A DNA stretch of 64,000 nt from Microbacterium sp. SORGH_AS_0888 (GTDB lineage Bacteria; Actinomycetota; Actinomycetes; Actinomycetales; Microbacteriaceae). The translations under genes were made by a program, and so were the position numbers. Of the stretch, positions 40,764 to 49,636 are shown piece by piece (positions within the stretch are counted from its first letter, which is position 1; the number at the start of each line of letters is the position of its first letter). The stretch is taken from NCBI RefSeq assembly GCF_030818905.1, contig NZ_JAUTAZ010000001.1, forward strand, positions 2,356,001 through 2,420,000. Reading direction: 5' to 3'. The notes beneath the pieces were generated by a model, which worked only from the letters and a program-made list of their open reading frames with translations, made no database searches and was not told the DNA's origin.

Positions 40764-41461
40764 ACCGCGACGGCAGACTCGGCGTCGGCGTGATCGGTGC
40801 CGGGCGCGTGGGCCCGGTGCTCGCGGCGGCGCTCGCCGGCGCCGGTCACGCGCTCGTCGGCATCACGAGCGGCTCCGACGACGACCGGGTCGACGCGATC
40901 CTGCCCGGGGTGCCGGTGCTCGACGCCCTCGAGGTCGTCCGGCGCAGCGAGCTCGTGGTCGTCGCGGTGCCGCACGACGAGCTGCCGGGCCTCGCGTCGG
41001 GGCTGGCCGAGGTCGGCGCGTGGCAGCCGGGCCAGCTCGTGCTGCATCCCGACCCGGCCTACGGCACGGCCGTGCTGGCGCCCGCCGCGGCGCGGGGTGC
41101 GATCCCGCTCGCCGTGCACCCGGCGATCTCGTTCACCGGGACGAGCATCGACCTGCGCCAGCTGGCCGCCGCGTACGCCGCCGTCACGGCACCCGCCGCG
41201 GTCCTGCCGATCGCGCAGGCGCTCGCGGTCGAGATGGGCTGCGAGCCGGTCGTCGTCGCCGAGGAGGACCGCCCGCTCTACGCCGAGGCCATCGCCACCG
41301 CCACCGAGTTCTCCCGCTCGATCGTCCGGCAGTCCACGGGTATCCTCGCCGGCATCGGCGTCGAGAACCCGGGCGGCTTCCTCTCCGCCCTCGTGCGCTC
41401 CGCCGTCGACCAGGCGCTCGCGTCGGGGACGGCCGCGGATGCCGACCCGCCGCTGTCGTGA
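40760..41461 (+). CDS. Rossmann-like / DUF2520 protein
   Basis: A 233-residue oxidoreductase-like protein. N-terminal GVGVIGAGRVGPVLAAAL is an NAD(P)-binding Rossmann motif, with HPAISFTGT and a C-terminal helical DUF2520 domain. In M. tuberculosis and many relatives its homologue directly precedes panC; here panC is absent. It may take part in coenzyme-A precursor metabolism, but no reaction is established. ATGA overlap with the PH gene; GTGA overlap with the next gene. Confidence 0.85.
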
Positions 41462-42084
41462 GCGACATCCAGCTCGCGCGCATCCCCGCGGGTGCCCTGC
41501 CGCCGCAACGGGGGCGCCCGCCCGTCCGGGTCGAGGCCTTCGAGATCGGTGTGTATCCCGTCACCGAGGAGCAGCTGGCCGAGATCCTCGGCGTCACCGC
41601 CGCCCATCCCCGTCGCCCGGCCGTGGGTGTGAGCTGGCTGCGGGCCGTGCGGTTCTGCAACGCGGTGTCCGAGTGGGAGGGCTTCGAGCCGGCGTACCGG
41701 GTCGACGGCGACGAGGTCGCCCGCTACGACGACGCCGAGGGGTACCGGCTGCCGACGGAGGCCGAGTGGGAGCTGGCGTGCCGGGCGGGCTCGGCCGCGC
41801 CGCAGTACGGCCCGCTGCCCGAGATCGCCTGGACCGTCGCCGACGGCGTCCGCACGCCGCAGCCCGTCGGCGCCCGGCTGCCGAACCTCAACGGCCTGTT
41901 CGACATCCTCGGAAACGTGTGGGAGTGGTGCGAGGACGTCGTGGACGAAGGCCGTGAGGAGCACGCGATCCGCGGCGGCGGGTTCGCCGACGACGCGTGG
42001 AGCGTGCGCGCCGACGTGCGCCGTGCCGGGCCTCGTCGTGAGGGAGCGCCCGACGTCGGCTTCCGCGTGGCGCGCAGTCTGTGA
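41458..42084 (+). CDS. SUMF1/formylglycine-generating-enzyme-like protein without active-site cysteines
   Basis: A 208-residue protein of the SUMF1 (lectin-like) fold. IGVYPVTEEQLAEIL, GYRLPTEAEWELACRAG, GLFDILGNVWEWCEDVV and RGGGFADDAW ... GFRVAR follow the family in order. True formylglycine-generating enzymes carry two Cys after the RGGS motif that bind copper; here that stretch has no Cys. It is shorter than true FGEs. Sulfatase activation is therefore unlikely, and a binding or scaffold role is more probable. Overlaps the DUF2520 stop by 4 nt, so it belongs to the folate-operon transcript. Confidence 0.85.
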   Translation: MSDIQLARIPAGALPPQRGRPPVRVEAFEIGVYPVTEEQLAEILGVTAAHPRRPAVGVSWLRAVRFCNAVSEWEGFEPAYRVDGDEVARYDDAEGYRLPTEAEWELACRAGSAAPQYGPLPEIAWTVADGVRTPQPVGARLPNLNGLFDILGNVWEWCEDVVDEGREEHAIRGGGFADDAWSVRADVRRAGPRREGAPDVGFRVARSL

Positions 42085-42109
42085 CGCCGGGTCTGCGGGT
42101 GCTGCCCTG

Positions 42110-43338
42110 TCACCGCGAGGGAGCGATGACCAGGGAGACGTTCTGCCCGCCGAAACCGAACGAGTTGCTCAGAACGGCGTGAGGTGTCGCCTGTCGCGCC
42201 TCGGTCACGACATCGAGCGCGATGCGCGGATCGACCCCGGTCGAGCTCAGGTTGCGGGTTGGCGGGATGCGTCCGTGCTGCGCGCTGAGGACGGCGATGA
42301 GGGCCTCGACGGCACCGGCGGCGCCGAAGAGGTGCCCCAGGGCGGCCTTCGGCGCGGTGACCGTGGCCCGTCCGAACACCCGGGTGATCGCGTGCGCCTC
42401 CGCCGCATCCCCGACCTCGGTTCCGGTGGCGTGCGCGTTGACGTGTCCGATGTCCTCGGGGGCCAGCCGCGCCTGGGCGAGAGCCTTGCGCATGGCCGAC
42501 ATCTGACCGGTGCCCGCCGGGTCCGGTGCCGTGAGGTGTGGTGGGCGTCCGAGGCGATCCCTGCTCCCGCGAGCTCGGCGCGGATGCGTGCGCCGCGCGC
42601 GACGGCGTGTGCGCGACTCTCCAGGATGAGGACGGCGGCGCCCTCGGCGAGGACGAACCCGCTGCGGTCGGCGGCGAAGGGGCGTGACGCGGACGCCGGA
42701 TCGCCCGTGTGATGGGAGAGCGAGCGTGCCTGCGCGAAGCCGGCGACCGTGATCGGGGTGATGGCGGCCTCGGTGCCGCCCGTGATCACGACGTCCGCCT
42801 CGCCCGCGCGGATCAGCCGGGCGCCGAGCGCGATCGCCTCGGCGCCGGACGAGCAGGCGGACACCGGGGTGAACACGCCGGCCCGTGCGCCGTAGGCGAT
42901 GCCGAGGACGGCGGCCGCAGCGTTCGGCATGAGCATCGGGACGGTCCGGGGCGACACCCTGCGGGCTCCCGACGTGAGGCGGACGCCCTCCTCGTGCAGC
43001 AGCGTCTGCACACCGCCGATCCCGGTGCCGATCGCGGTCGCCAGGCGGTCGGGATCGGGCTCGGGTGCGCCGGCATCGGCCCATGCCTCGGCAGCGGCGA
43101 CGAGCACCGCCTGCTGCGAGCGGTCGAGACGCTTGCGCTGCACGGGGGAGAGGAGCTCTCCCGGATCGGCGGCCATCGTGCCCGCCGCGATGGCCGCGAG
43201 CCCGTCGCTGCCCGCCAGCACGCCGGCTCGGATGCCGGATGCGCCCGCCAGCAGCGCCTCCCAGGTCGAGTGCGCGTCGACTCCGAGCGGGGTGAGCGCG
43301 CCCACTCCCGTCACGACGACGTCGGTTCCGAAAGACAT
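42110..43338 (-). pseudogene. Beta-ketoacyl-ACP synthase II-like gene (FabF family) with a 2-nt frameshift
   Basis: From the ATG at 43338 the frame reads TDVVVTGVGALTPLG, then TPVSACSSGAEAI with the catalytic Cys, and on to GIASDAHH. There it shifts; the other frame continues LTAPDPAGTGQMSAMRKAL, VNAHATGTEVGD (His 1), KAALGHLFGAAGAVE (His 2) and ends SFGFGGQN. Removing an extra AC in the CACCACACC run (about 42536-42543) gives one intact 408-residue KAS II with the full Cys-His-His triad. Either a recent mutation or an assembly error. Divergent from its TetR neighbour across a strong double operator. Confidence 0.82.
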
Positions 43339-43352
43339 GGCGACCACTTTTC

Positions 43353-43394
43353 TTGTATGTTATACAAATCGTTGGTCATTTGTATCACATACAA
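43353..43394. promoter_or_regulatory. Double palindromic TetR operator between the ketosynthase and tetR genes
   Basis: Two 15-bp palindromes TTGTAT-N3-ATACAA at 43353-43367 and 43380-43394, 27 bp apart centre to centre. Together they form a larger inverted repeat (17-base arms, one mismatch). It is an AT-rich island in very GC-rich DNA. The TACAAT -10 box of the tetR gene (43390-43395) overlaps the second palindrome, so autorepression is expected. Confidence 0.8.
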
Positions 43395-43395
43395 T
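43390..43395 (+). promoter_or_regulatory. Leaderless -10 box (TACAAT) of the tetR gene
   Basis: TACAAT, 6 nt, then the GTG at 43402. It overlaps operator 2 by five bases. Confidence 0.7.
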
Positions 43396-43401
43396 TACGG
43401 G

Positions 43402-44043
43402 GTGACCTCTGAGCGGACGGGCGGCGATCCGAGCAGGCGGGCGCGCGGACGGTCCACCCGGTTGCGGCTGATCGAGACGGCGGCGCGGCTCGGTGTCGAG
43501 CGTCCGGGTTCGGCTCTGAGCGTGGCGGAGGTCGCGGAGGCCGCCGGTGTCTTCCCGAACCAGATCACCTACCACTTCGGTTCCAAGGACGCGCTGCTCG
43601 TGCACGCGGCGTTCCTCCGCCTCCTGCGTGACACCCGCCGCGTCGAGCGGATCGGCCGCGCGGCTGCGACGGCCGAGGCGTTCCGCCGCAACATCAGCCG
43701 TGCCGTCCTGGCACTGCCCTCGTTGCCCGGCGTGGCCGGGGCGCTCGCGATCGGAATCGCCCGGGCGGATGTCGCGCCGGTCATCGACCAGCATCTCCAC
43801 CTGCTCTTCCGCCAGTCGGAGCGCTACCTCGGCGTCCTCCTCGACCGCCGGGGCTGGGGCATCGAGCGCTCGCCGCACCTCGAGGTCAGGACCTTCTGGA
43901 GCACCGCGCTCGGCGGTGCTCTGCTTGCGCGGGCGGGGGCGGCGGGGACGGCCGCCGACCTCGACCTCGCCGGCATTCTGAGCGTCCACGACCGCGCCGA
44001 TAGACTGAAATCGCCCCCGTCGACCGCTCAGACCGGAGACCCC
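43402..44043 (+). CDS. TetR-family regulator whose reading frame runs into lysS without a stop
   Basis: The HTH is clear (RLRLIETAARLG ... ALSVAEVAEAAGVFPNQITYHFGSKDALL, about residues 18-68), followed by a ligand domain of about 130 residues. No stop codon occurs: after 214 codons the same frame enters lysS at its ATG (44044), so an uninterrupted 729-codon frame exists. Either the repressor lost its own end in a rearrangement and is made as a TetR-LysS fusion, or the local sequence is wrong. It probably represses the divergent ketosynthase and itself through the TTGTAT-N3-ATACAA sites. Confidence 0.75.
44001..44006 (+). promoter_or_regulatory. Probable lysS -10 box (TAGACT)
   Basis: TAGACT about 37 nt before the lysS ATG, leaving a short leader with GGAG close to the start. 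lysS can thus be made without reading through tetR. Confidence 0.5.
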
Positions 44044-45591
44044 ATGACCTCGAAGCCCGACTCCGCCGTGCCCGCAGACTCCTCCGAGGAGGATGTCTTC
44101 GAGCAGAAGGCCGTGCGTCTGGCCAAGCGGGAGCGGCTCATCGCCGAGCGCGTCGACGCCGCCGGCGGTGCCTACCCGGTGACGGTTCCTGTCACCGACA
44201 CCATCCCGGCGCTGCGCGAGCGCTACGCCGATCTCGAGGCGGGCGCGGAGACGGGTGTCGTCGCCTCCGTCGCCGGTCGCGTGGTCTTCAGCCGCAACAC
44301 CGGCAAGCTCTGCTTCGCCTCGCTGCAGTCCGGTGACGGAAGCCGCATCCAGGCCATGGTCTCGCTCGCCGTCGTGGGCGAGGAGTCGCTTGCCCGCTGG
44401 AAGGAGCTCGTCGACCTCGGCGATCACGTCTCGGTCACCGGCGAGGTCATCTCCAGCCGTCGCGGCGAGCTGTCGATCATGGTGAGCGACTGGACGATCG
44501 CCGCCAAGGCGCTTCTGCCGCTGCCGAACCTGTACACCGAGCTCAGCGAGGAGAGTCGCGTGCGCTCGCGCTTCCTCGACCTGATCGTGCGCGAGCAGGC
44601 CCGCACCTCGGTCCGCGCCCGGGCCGCGGTCAACGCCTCGCTGCGCGCCACCTTCGCCGGGCACGACTTCATCGAGGTCGAGACCCCCATGCTCCAGGTG
44701 CAGCACGGCGGCGCCTCGGCGCGCCCCTTCGTCACGCATTCGAACGCCTTCGACACCGAGCTGTACCTGCGGATCGCGCCCGAGCTGTTCCTCAAGCGCG
44801 CTGTCGTGGGCGGGCTCGACCGGGTGTTCGAGATCAACCGGAACTTCCGCAACGAGGGCGCGGACTCGACCCACAGCCCCGAGTTCGCGATGCTCGAGGC
44901 CTATCAGGCCTACACCGACTACAACGGCATCGCCGACCTCACCCAGGAGCTGATCCAGAACGCCGCCGCCGCCGTCAACCGGCTGCTCGGTCGTCCGGAG
45001 GCCGGGCACGAGGTCGTCTGGGCCGATGGCACGGTGTACGACCTGGGCGGCGAGTGGGATCGCATCTCGATGTACGACTCGCTCACCGCCGCGAGTGGCC
45101 GCGCCGTCACCCCGGAGACCTCGGTCGACGAGCTCGCGGCCTTCGCGCAGGAGGCCGGCGTGGATGTCCCTGCGCGGACCGCGACCCACGGCAAGTACGT
45201 CGAGGAGCTGTGGGAGCACTTCGTCAAGGGCGGCCTCGAGCGGCCGACGTTCGTCATGGACTTCCCCCTCGACACGAGCCCGCTCGTGCGCGAGCACCGT
45301 TCGATCCCGGGCGTCGTGGAGAAGTGGGACCTGTACGTGCGCGGGTTCGAGTTGGCCACCGGATACTCCGAGCTGGTCGACCCCGTGGTGCAGCGCGAGC
45401 GGTTCGTCGAGCAGGCGAAGCTCGCCGACCGCGGCGACGACGAGGCGATGCGCATCGACGAGGAGTTCCTGCGGGCCATGGAGCACGGCCTTCCGCCCAT
45501 GGGCGGCATGGGCATGGGCATCGATCGGCTGCTCATGGCGATCACCGGCCTCGGCATCCGCGAGACCATCCTCTTCCCGCTCGTCAAGTAG
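44044..45591 (+). CDS. lysS: Lysyl-tRNA synthetase (class II)
   Basis: A 515-residue class II synthetase. After a variable N-terminus comes an OB-fold anticodon-binding domain (about 70-175, VASVAGRVVFSRNTGKLCF). Motif 1 (FLDLIVREQARTSVRARAAV), motif 2 (RVFEINRNFRNEGADSTHSPEF) and motif 3 (MGGMGMGIDRLLMAIT) follow in the catalytic core. It charges tRNA-Lys. The ATG at 44044 has GGAG upstream. In frame with, and open to, the preceding tetR gene. lsr2, which often follows lysS in actinobacteria, is not here. Confidence 0.96.
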   Translation: MTSKPDSAVPADSSEEDVFEQKAVRLAKRERLIAERVDAAGGAYPVTVPVTDTIPALRERYADLEAGAETGVVASVAGRVVFSRNTGKLCFASLQSGDGSRIQAMVSLAVVGEESLARWKELVDLGDHVSVTGEVISSRRGELSIMVSDWTIAAKALLPLPNLYTELSEESRVRSRFLDLIVREQARTSVRARAAVNASLRATFAGHDFIEVETPMLQVQHGGASARPFVTHSNAFDTELYLRIAPELFLKRAVVGGLDRVFEINRNFRNEGADSTHSPEFAMLEAYQAYTDYNGIADLTQELIQNAAAAVNRLLGRPEAGHEVVWADGTVYDLGGEWDRISMYDSLTAASGRAVTPETSVDELAAFAQEAGVDVPARTATHGKYVEELWEHFVKGGLERPTFVMDFPLDTSPLVREHRSIPGVVEKWDLYVRGFELATGYSELVDPVVQRERFVEQAKLADRGDDEAMRIDEEFLRAMEHGLPPMGGMGMGIDRLLMAITGLGIRETILFPLVK

Positions 45592-45602
45592 TCGGCCGCT
45601 CG

Positions 45603-46725
45603 TCAGGGGCGGAACGCCCAGTCCGGCAGATGCCCCGCCTGCACCATCGACATGACGATGCCGGCGAGCCCGTGGCCCGGCTCGATCTCCAGCGCTCCGC
45701 GGGCGTAGGCATCGGCGTGCGTCGACCGCCCGAGTGCCCAGCAGAGCCAGGCGCACGCGGAGAGCGCTCCGGGGCGATGCTCCCGCGGTGCGGACGCCGC
45801 CGCCTCGCGACACGCGTCGAGCGCGATCCCGAGCCGCTCGATGTCGGGTCGCGGGCCCTCGCCCCACATGGACGGCGCGAACTCGTGGGAGTACTCCTCG
45901 CCGTTCTCCCACCGCAGCTGAGCGTGGACCGCGTCGTCACCCGCGTCGACCCCGCCGATCCAGGTCAGCAGGCCGATGTCGCGGGCCGCCGGGCGCTCCA
46001 GGCACCAGATCAGCAGGGCGCGGGCGTAGGCGTCGTCAGCGTGCCGTGTCGGCGGGAGCGCCCGCCGACACAGCGCGCTCCGCCACGACGTCGTCGAAGA
46101 AGCCCGGCAGGTCATCGAGCACCCCGGTCGCCGCGACGGCAAGCGGATGCACGCGTGCTCCCTCGGCGGACGGCGAGCCGGCGAGGAGGCGCACGGCGTG
46201 TCCGAGCTCCCGTAGCGCCACCGCGGTGCGCTCGGTCGTGGCGAGATCGACCGCCGGCAACGCGGCGCCGGTGGCCTGGTCGCCCACGGGATCCGCGACC
46301 ACACCGGCGGCCGGCCCGTCGTCGAGGTCGGCGGCGTCCCCGCCGAGGTCGGCGACGAGGTACGACGCCCAGCGTCCCCCGCCCACGTACAGTGCGTCGA
46401 CCGTGCCCAGACCACACGCATGGGCTCGTGCCGCGAGCGCTGCGGCGAGCGTCGCGTACGGCACGGCGCCCGCGCTCATCCGCTCCTCGCCGTACACCAC
46501 CAGCGCGTAGGCATCGGCATCCGCGATACGGCAGACCATGCCGATGAGCGTCGCCGCGAACGTGTCGATCTCGCTCTCGCGCGGGAGATCGACGCGCATG
46601 CCGCCCACGCTCCGGCCCCCGGAGAAGGGGATGATCACGGCGCTCCGGGTCGGGGTGAAGCCCAGCAGGTGCGGTACGACGGACAGGAACTGGCGAGGCT
46701 CGGTGGCCTTCACGATCGTCTTCAT
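45603..46725 (-). pseudogene. DUF4192 protein gene with a frameshift at a strong hairpin
   Basis: From the ATG at 46725 the frame reads KATEPRQFLSVVPHLLGFTPTRSAVIIPF, the typical DUF4192 start, as far as ADTAR followed by a stop at 46036. Another frame continues DDAYARALLIWCLERP, SMWGEGPRPDIERLG, GALSACAWLCWALGRSTHADAYA and PDWAFRP, all typical of the C-terminal half. Together they give about 374 codons. The break coincides with an 11-bp inverted repeat (46046-46071). Function of DUF4192 is unknown; the family is widespread in actinobacteria. Confidence 0.78.
46046..46071. repeat. Perfect inverted repeat at the DUF4192 frameshift
   Basis: GTGTCGGCGGG-AGCG-CCCGCCGACAC, an 11-bp stem with a 4-nt loop inside the coding region. 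A stem this strong is a known source of sequencing compression or polymerase slippage. Confidence 0.8.
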
Positions 46726-46848
46726 GCGTCGAGGATCGGCTGCGGCGGCCCGGCGCGGGCCGGCCCTCCCCAGGTGTCGTCGCCCTCCCGCCGTCTGTCC
46801 CGGCTGGGGAGGAGAGGATGGCGCAGTCCGCCTCCCAGCCTCGCGGCG

Positions 46849-46854
46849 TACGAT
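46849..46854 (+). promoter_or_regulatory. Leaderless -10 box (TACGAT) of the small membrane protein gene
   Basis: TACGAT, 6 nt, then the ATG at 46861. Confidence 0.65.
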
Positions 46855-46860
46855 GGGCGC

Positions 46861-47052
46861 ATGGACAGCTTCTGGGTCGCCGCGCTCTGGGCGGTCCTGC
46901 CGACCGCGTGCCTCGTGGTGCTGTTCTTCTTCATCCTCCGCTCGGTCGTGCACATGGACCGCAACGAGCGTCGCGCCTACGCGAAGGCCGAGGCCGAGGA
47001 ACGCGCGCGGCGGGGGATGCCGCCGGCCGGCGCCGCCGCATCCGAGCGCTGA
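46861..47052 (+). CDS. Small single-pass membrane protein
   Basis: 63 residues: one hydrophobic helix (about 5-29) followed by a charged Arg/Glu-rich helix (MDRNERRAYAKAEAEERARRG) and an Ala-rich end. The leaderless promoter supports it as a real gene. No family recognised. It lies 57 nt upstream of cardiolipin synthase, which has its own TACGCT box near 47080. Confidence 0.7.
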   Translation: MDSFWVAALWAVLPTACLVVLFFFILRSVVHMDRNERRAYAKAEAEERARRGMPPAGAAASER

Positions 47053-47109
47053 GAACGGCTCGGCGTCGGAGGCCTCCGCTACGCTGAGAGCCGACCCCGG
47101 GGGGCAGCC

Positions 47110-48576
47110 GTGATCCAGTTCGATTTCGACGATCCGTGGTGGCTGCTCTTCGTCTTCGTGTTCGACGTCGTGGTGCGCGTCGCGGCGGTGATCATCGTGC
47201 CGCGCAACCGTCGGCCCACGGCGGCGATGGCGTGGCTGCTGGCGATCTACTTCATCCCGATCATCGGCGTGCTGCTGTTCCTCGTGATCGGCACGCCGCG
47301 ACTGCCGCGCAAGCGCCGCCGCAAGCAGCGCGCGATCAACGACTACATCGAGGACACGACGGCGGGCCTCGACTTCGGCATGGCTCAGCCCGGGGCGCCG
47401 GAGTGGTTCACCTCCCTCGTGCGGCTCAACCGCAACCTGGGCGCGCTCCCGCTGTCCGGAGAGAACTCCGCGCGCCTGGTCGCCGACTACCAGACGAGCC
47501 TCGACGACATGGCCGAGGCGATCCGGCGGGCGCGGCGCTACGTGCACGTCGAGTTCTACATCCTGCAGTCCGACGCCTCGACCGACGGGTTCTTCCGGGC
47601 GCTCGAGGAGGCCGCGGCACGCGGCGTCACGGTGCGGGTGCTGCTGGACCACTGGGCCAACCGGGGCAAGCCCTTCTACCGCGCCACGCTCAAGCGGCTC
47701 GACGCGATGGGCGCGCAGTGGCATCTGATGCTCCCCGTGCAGCCGTTCAAGGGTCGCTATCAGCGCCCCGATCTGCGCAACCACCGCAAGCTCCTGGTCA
47801 TCGACGGGGACGTCGCGTACATGGGCTCCCAGAACGTCACCGACTCGACGTACAACCTGCGCAAGAACATCCGGCGGGGCCTGCACTGGGTCGACCTGAT
47901 GGTGCGCCTCGAGGGGCCGGTCGTCGCGAGCGTCAACGCCGTCTTCCTGTCCGACTGGTACAGCGAGACCGACGAGATCCTCTCGGGCGAGGTCGATCTG
48001 TTCGACGTCGATCGGGCCGTCGGCGCGCTCGACTGCCAGATCGTCCCCTCCGGTCCGGGGTTCGAGTTCGAGAACAACCTGCGCCTGTTCCTGGGCCTCC
48101 TCTACAGCGCTCAGCGGCGGATCGTGCTGATCAGCCCTTACTTCGTGCCCGACGAGTCGATGCTCCTGGCGATCACCACCGCGTGCCACCGAGGTCTCGA
48201 GGTCGAGCTGTTCGTCTCCGAGGAGGGCGACCAGGCGATGGTGTACCACGCGCAGCGCAGCTACTACGAGGCGCTGCTGCGGGCCGGCGTGAAGATCTGG
48301 ATGTACCGGAAGCCCTACATCCTGCACACGAAGGCCTTCACGATCGACGACGAGGTCGCCGTCATCGGTTCGAGCAACATGGACATGCGCTCGTTCGGCC
48401 TGAACATGGAGATCTCGCTGCTCGTGCGCGGCGCGGGCTTCGTGGAGCAGATGCGCGAGGTCGAGGGGCGCTACCGCGAGCTGTCCCGCGAGCTGACGCT
48501 CGAGGAGTGGCTGACGCAGCCGCTGCGCTCGACCGTGCTCGACAACATCGCTCGCCTCACCTCCGCGCTCCAGTAG
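47110..48576 (+). CDS. cls: Cardiolipin synthase (phospholipase D family)
   Basis: A 488-residue membrane enzyme making cardiolipin from phosphatidylglycerol. Two N-terminal membrane helices (about 10-28, 38-58) precede two PLD domains. Their HKD motifs are HRKLLVIDGDVAYMGSQN (about 226) and HTKAFTIDDEVAVIGSSNMDMRSF (about 409). GTG start at 47110, preceded by a G-rich ribosome site. Confidence 0.95.
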   Translation: MIQFDFDDPWWLLFVFVFDVVVRVAAVIIVPRNRRPTAAMAWLLAIYFIPIIGVLLFLVIGTPRLPRKRRRKQRAINDYIEDTTAGLDFGMAQPGAPEWFTSLVRLNRNLGALPLSGENSARLVADYQTSLDDMAEAIRRARRYVHVEFYILQSDASTDGFFRALEEAAARGVTVRVLLDHWANRGKPFYRATLKRLDAMGAQWHLMLPVQPFKGRYQRPDLRNHRKLLVIDGDVAYMGSQNVTDSTYNLRKNIRRGLHWVDLMVRLEGPVVASVNAVFLSDWYSETDEILSGEVDLFDVDRAVGALDCQIVPSGPGFEFENNLRLFLGLLYSAQRRIVLISPYFVPDESMLLAITTACHRGLEVELFVSEEGDQAMVYHAQRSYYEALLRAGVKIWMYRKPYILHTKAFTIDDEVAVIGSSNMDMRSFGLNMEISLLVRGAGFVEQMREVEGRYRELSRELTLEEWLTQPLRSTVLDNIARLTSALQ

Positions 48577-48670
48577 CAGCAGCCCCGATCGTGACCTCGC
48601 CGTTACCGGTCGTGCACGGATCGCGCGGGGCCGTGCGTCAGGATGGGCGGCACGACCCTCGGGAGGAATC

Positions 48671-49399
48671 ATGAGCGCATGGCGTGCGGGCGCGGGAGCG
48701 GCCCTGACCGGCGTTGTGCTGGCGGCGGCGGGGATCCTCGTCGGATGCGCGGGCGCGCCGGCGCCGACGACCACCACGACGACCGCGATGGATGTGGATG
48801 CGGCCTGGCTCGACGGCGGCCGTCTGATCGGCGTCGTGACCTGGGGCAGCTCGAGCTGTGTGCCCGTCGCGGCATCGGCGGCCCTCGGCGCCGACGGGAC
48901 GCTGGCCGTGACGCTCGAGGACGCCCCGGCCTCGGAGGGCGGCACCCCGCGAGCCTGCACGGCCGATCACGCCCCGCGCGTGAGCCTGGTCGACGTCCCC
49001 CAGGGCGTCGATCCCGCCACGGGCGTCGGCCTGCATGTGACCTACGGCGCGGGGGCGGGAGAGACGGCGCTCGCCGCCGCGCCGGGCCTGACGCGGCCGG
49101 ACACGCCGAGCGACAACGCTCCGAGCGCCGGCTGGACCGGCACGCCGGGGATGTTCGCCTTCGTCACATGGGGCTCGTCCTCGTGCGTCCCCGCGGTGAA
49201 GGATGTCGCGGCCACCGGCGACGCGCAGGTCACCCTGACGTTCGCGGAACCCGCCGCCGACCGCGTCTGCACGATGGACATGGTCCCGCGCGCCGGGCTC
49301 GCCCAGGTGTCCGGTGTGAAGACCGCATCCGGCGCGCAGCTCGTGCTCGCGGGGGATGCGTTCGCCGGAGTCGCGGTGCCGATCGTCGGGGGCGGCTGA
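48671..49399 (+). CDS. Lipoprotein with two internal WGSSSCVP repeats
   Basis: A 242-residue lipoprotein. ATG at 48671 with GGGAGGA; lipobox ILVGC (Cys26), Thr-rich linker. Two homologous modules follow: VTWGSSSCVPVAASA ... PRACTADHAPRVSL (about 56-110) and VTWGSSSCVPAVKDV ... DRVCTMDMVPRAGL (about 166-215). Each has two Cys that probably form a disulfide. No family recognised. It probably faces the outside of the membrane. Confidence 0.82.
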   Translation: MSAWRAGAGAALTGVVLAAAGILVGCAGAPAPTTTTTTAMDVDAAWLDGGRLIGVVTWGSSSCVPVAASAALGADGTLAVTLEDAPASEGGTPRACTADHAPRVSLVDVPQGVDPATGVGLHVTYGAGAGETALAAAPGLTRPDTPSDNAPSAGWTGTPGMFAFVTWGSSSCVPAVKDVAATGDAQVTLTFAEPAADRVCTMDMVPRAGLAQVSGVKTASGAQLVLAGDAFAGVAVPIVGGG

Positions 49400-49402
49400 G
49401 GA

Positions 49403-49636
49403 TCAGCGGTCGGCCCGTACGAGCAGTTCGCCGATCTCACAGTCGAGCGCCCGGCAGATCGCCGCGAGCGTGGAATAGCGGATCGCCCGCGCGCGGTCGT
49501 TCTTGAGGATCGAGAGGTTGACCACCGACACCCCCACGACCTCGCTCAGTCTCGTGAGGGTCATGCCGCGCTCGGCGAGCAGTTCGTCGAGCCGGCAGTG
49601 GATGCCGCTGGGTCCCTCGTCCTCCACAGGGGTCAT
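49403..49636 (-). CDS. Small Cro/C1-type helix-turn-helix regulator
   Basis: A 77-residue HTH protein (RLDELLAERGMTLTRLSEVV, VSVVNLSILKNDRARAIRY, ALDCEIGELLV), the YozG-like type. The ATG at 49636 overlaps the stop of the upstream membrane protein gene (ATGA). Such HTH/DUF2975 pairs occur together in many Gram-positives, with the membrane partner probably modulating the regulator. Confidence 0.88.
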   Translation of the reverse strand: MTPVEDEGPSGIHCRLDELLAERGMTLTRLSEVVGVSVVNLSILKNDRARAIRYSTLAAICRALDCEIGELLVRADR

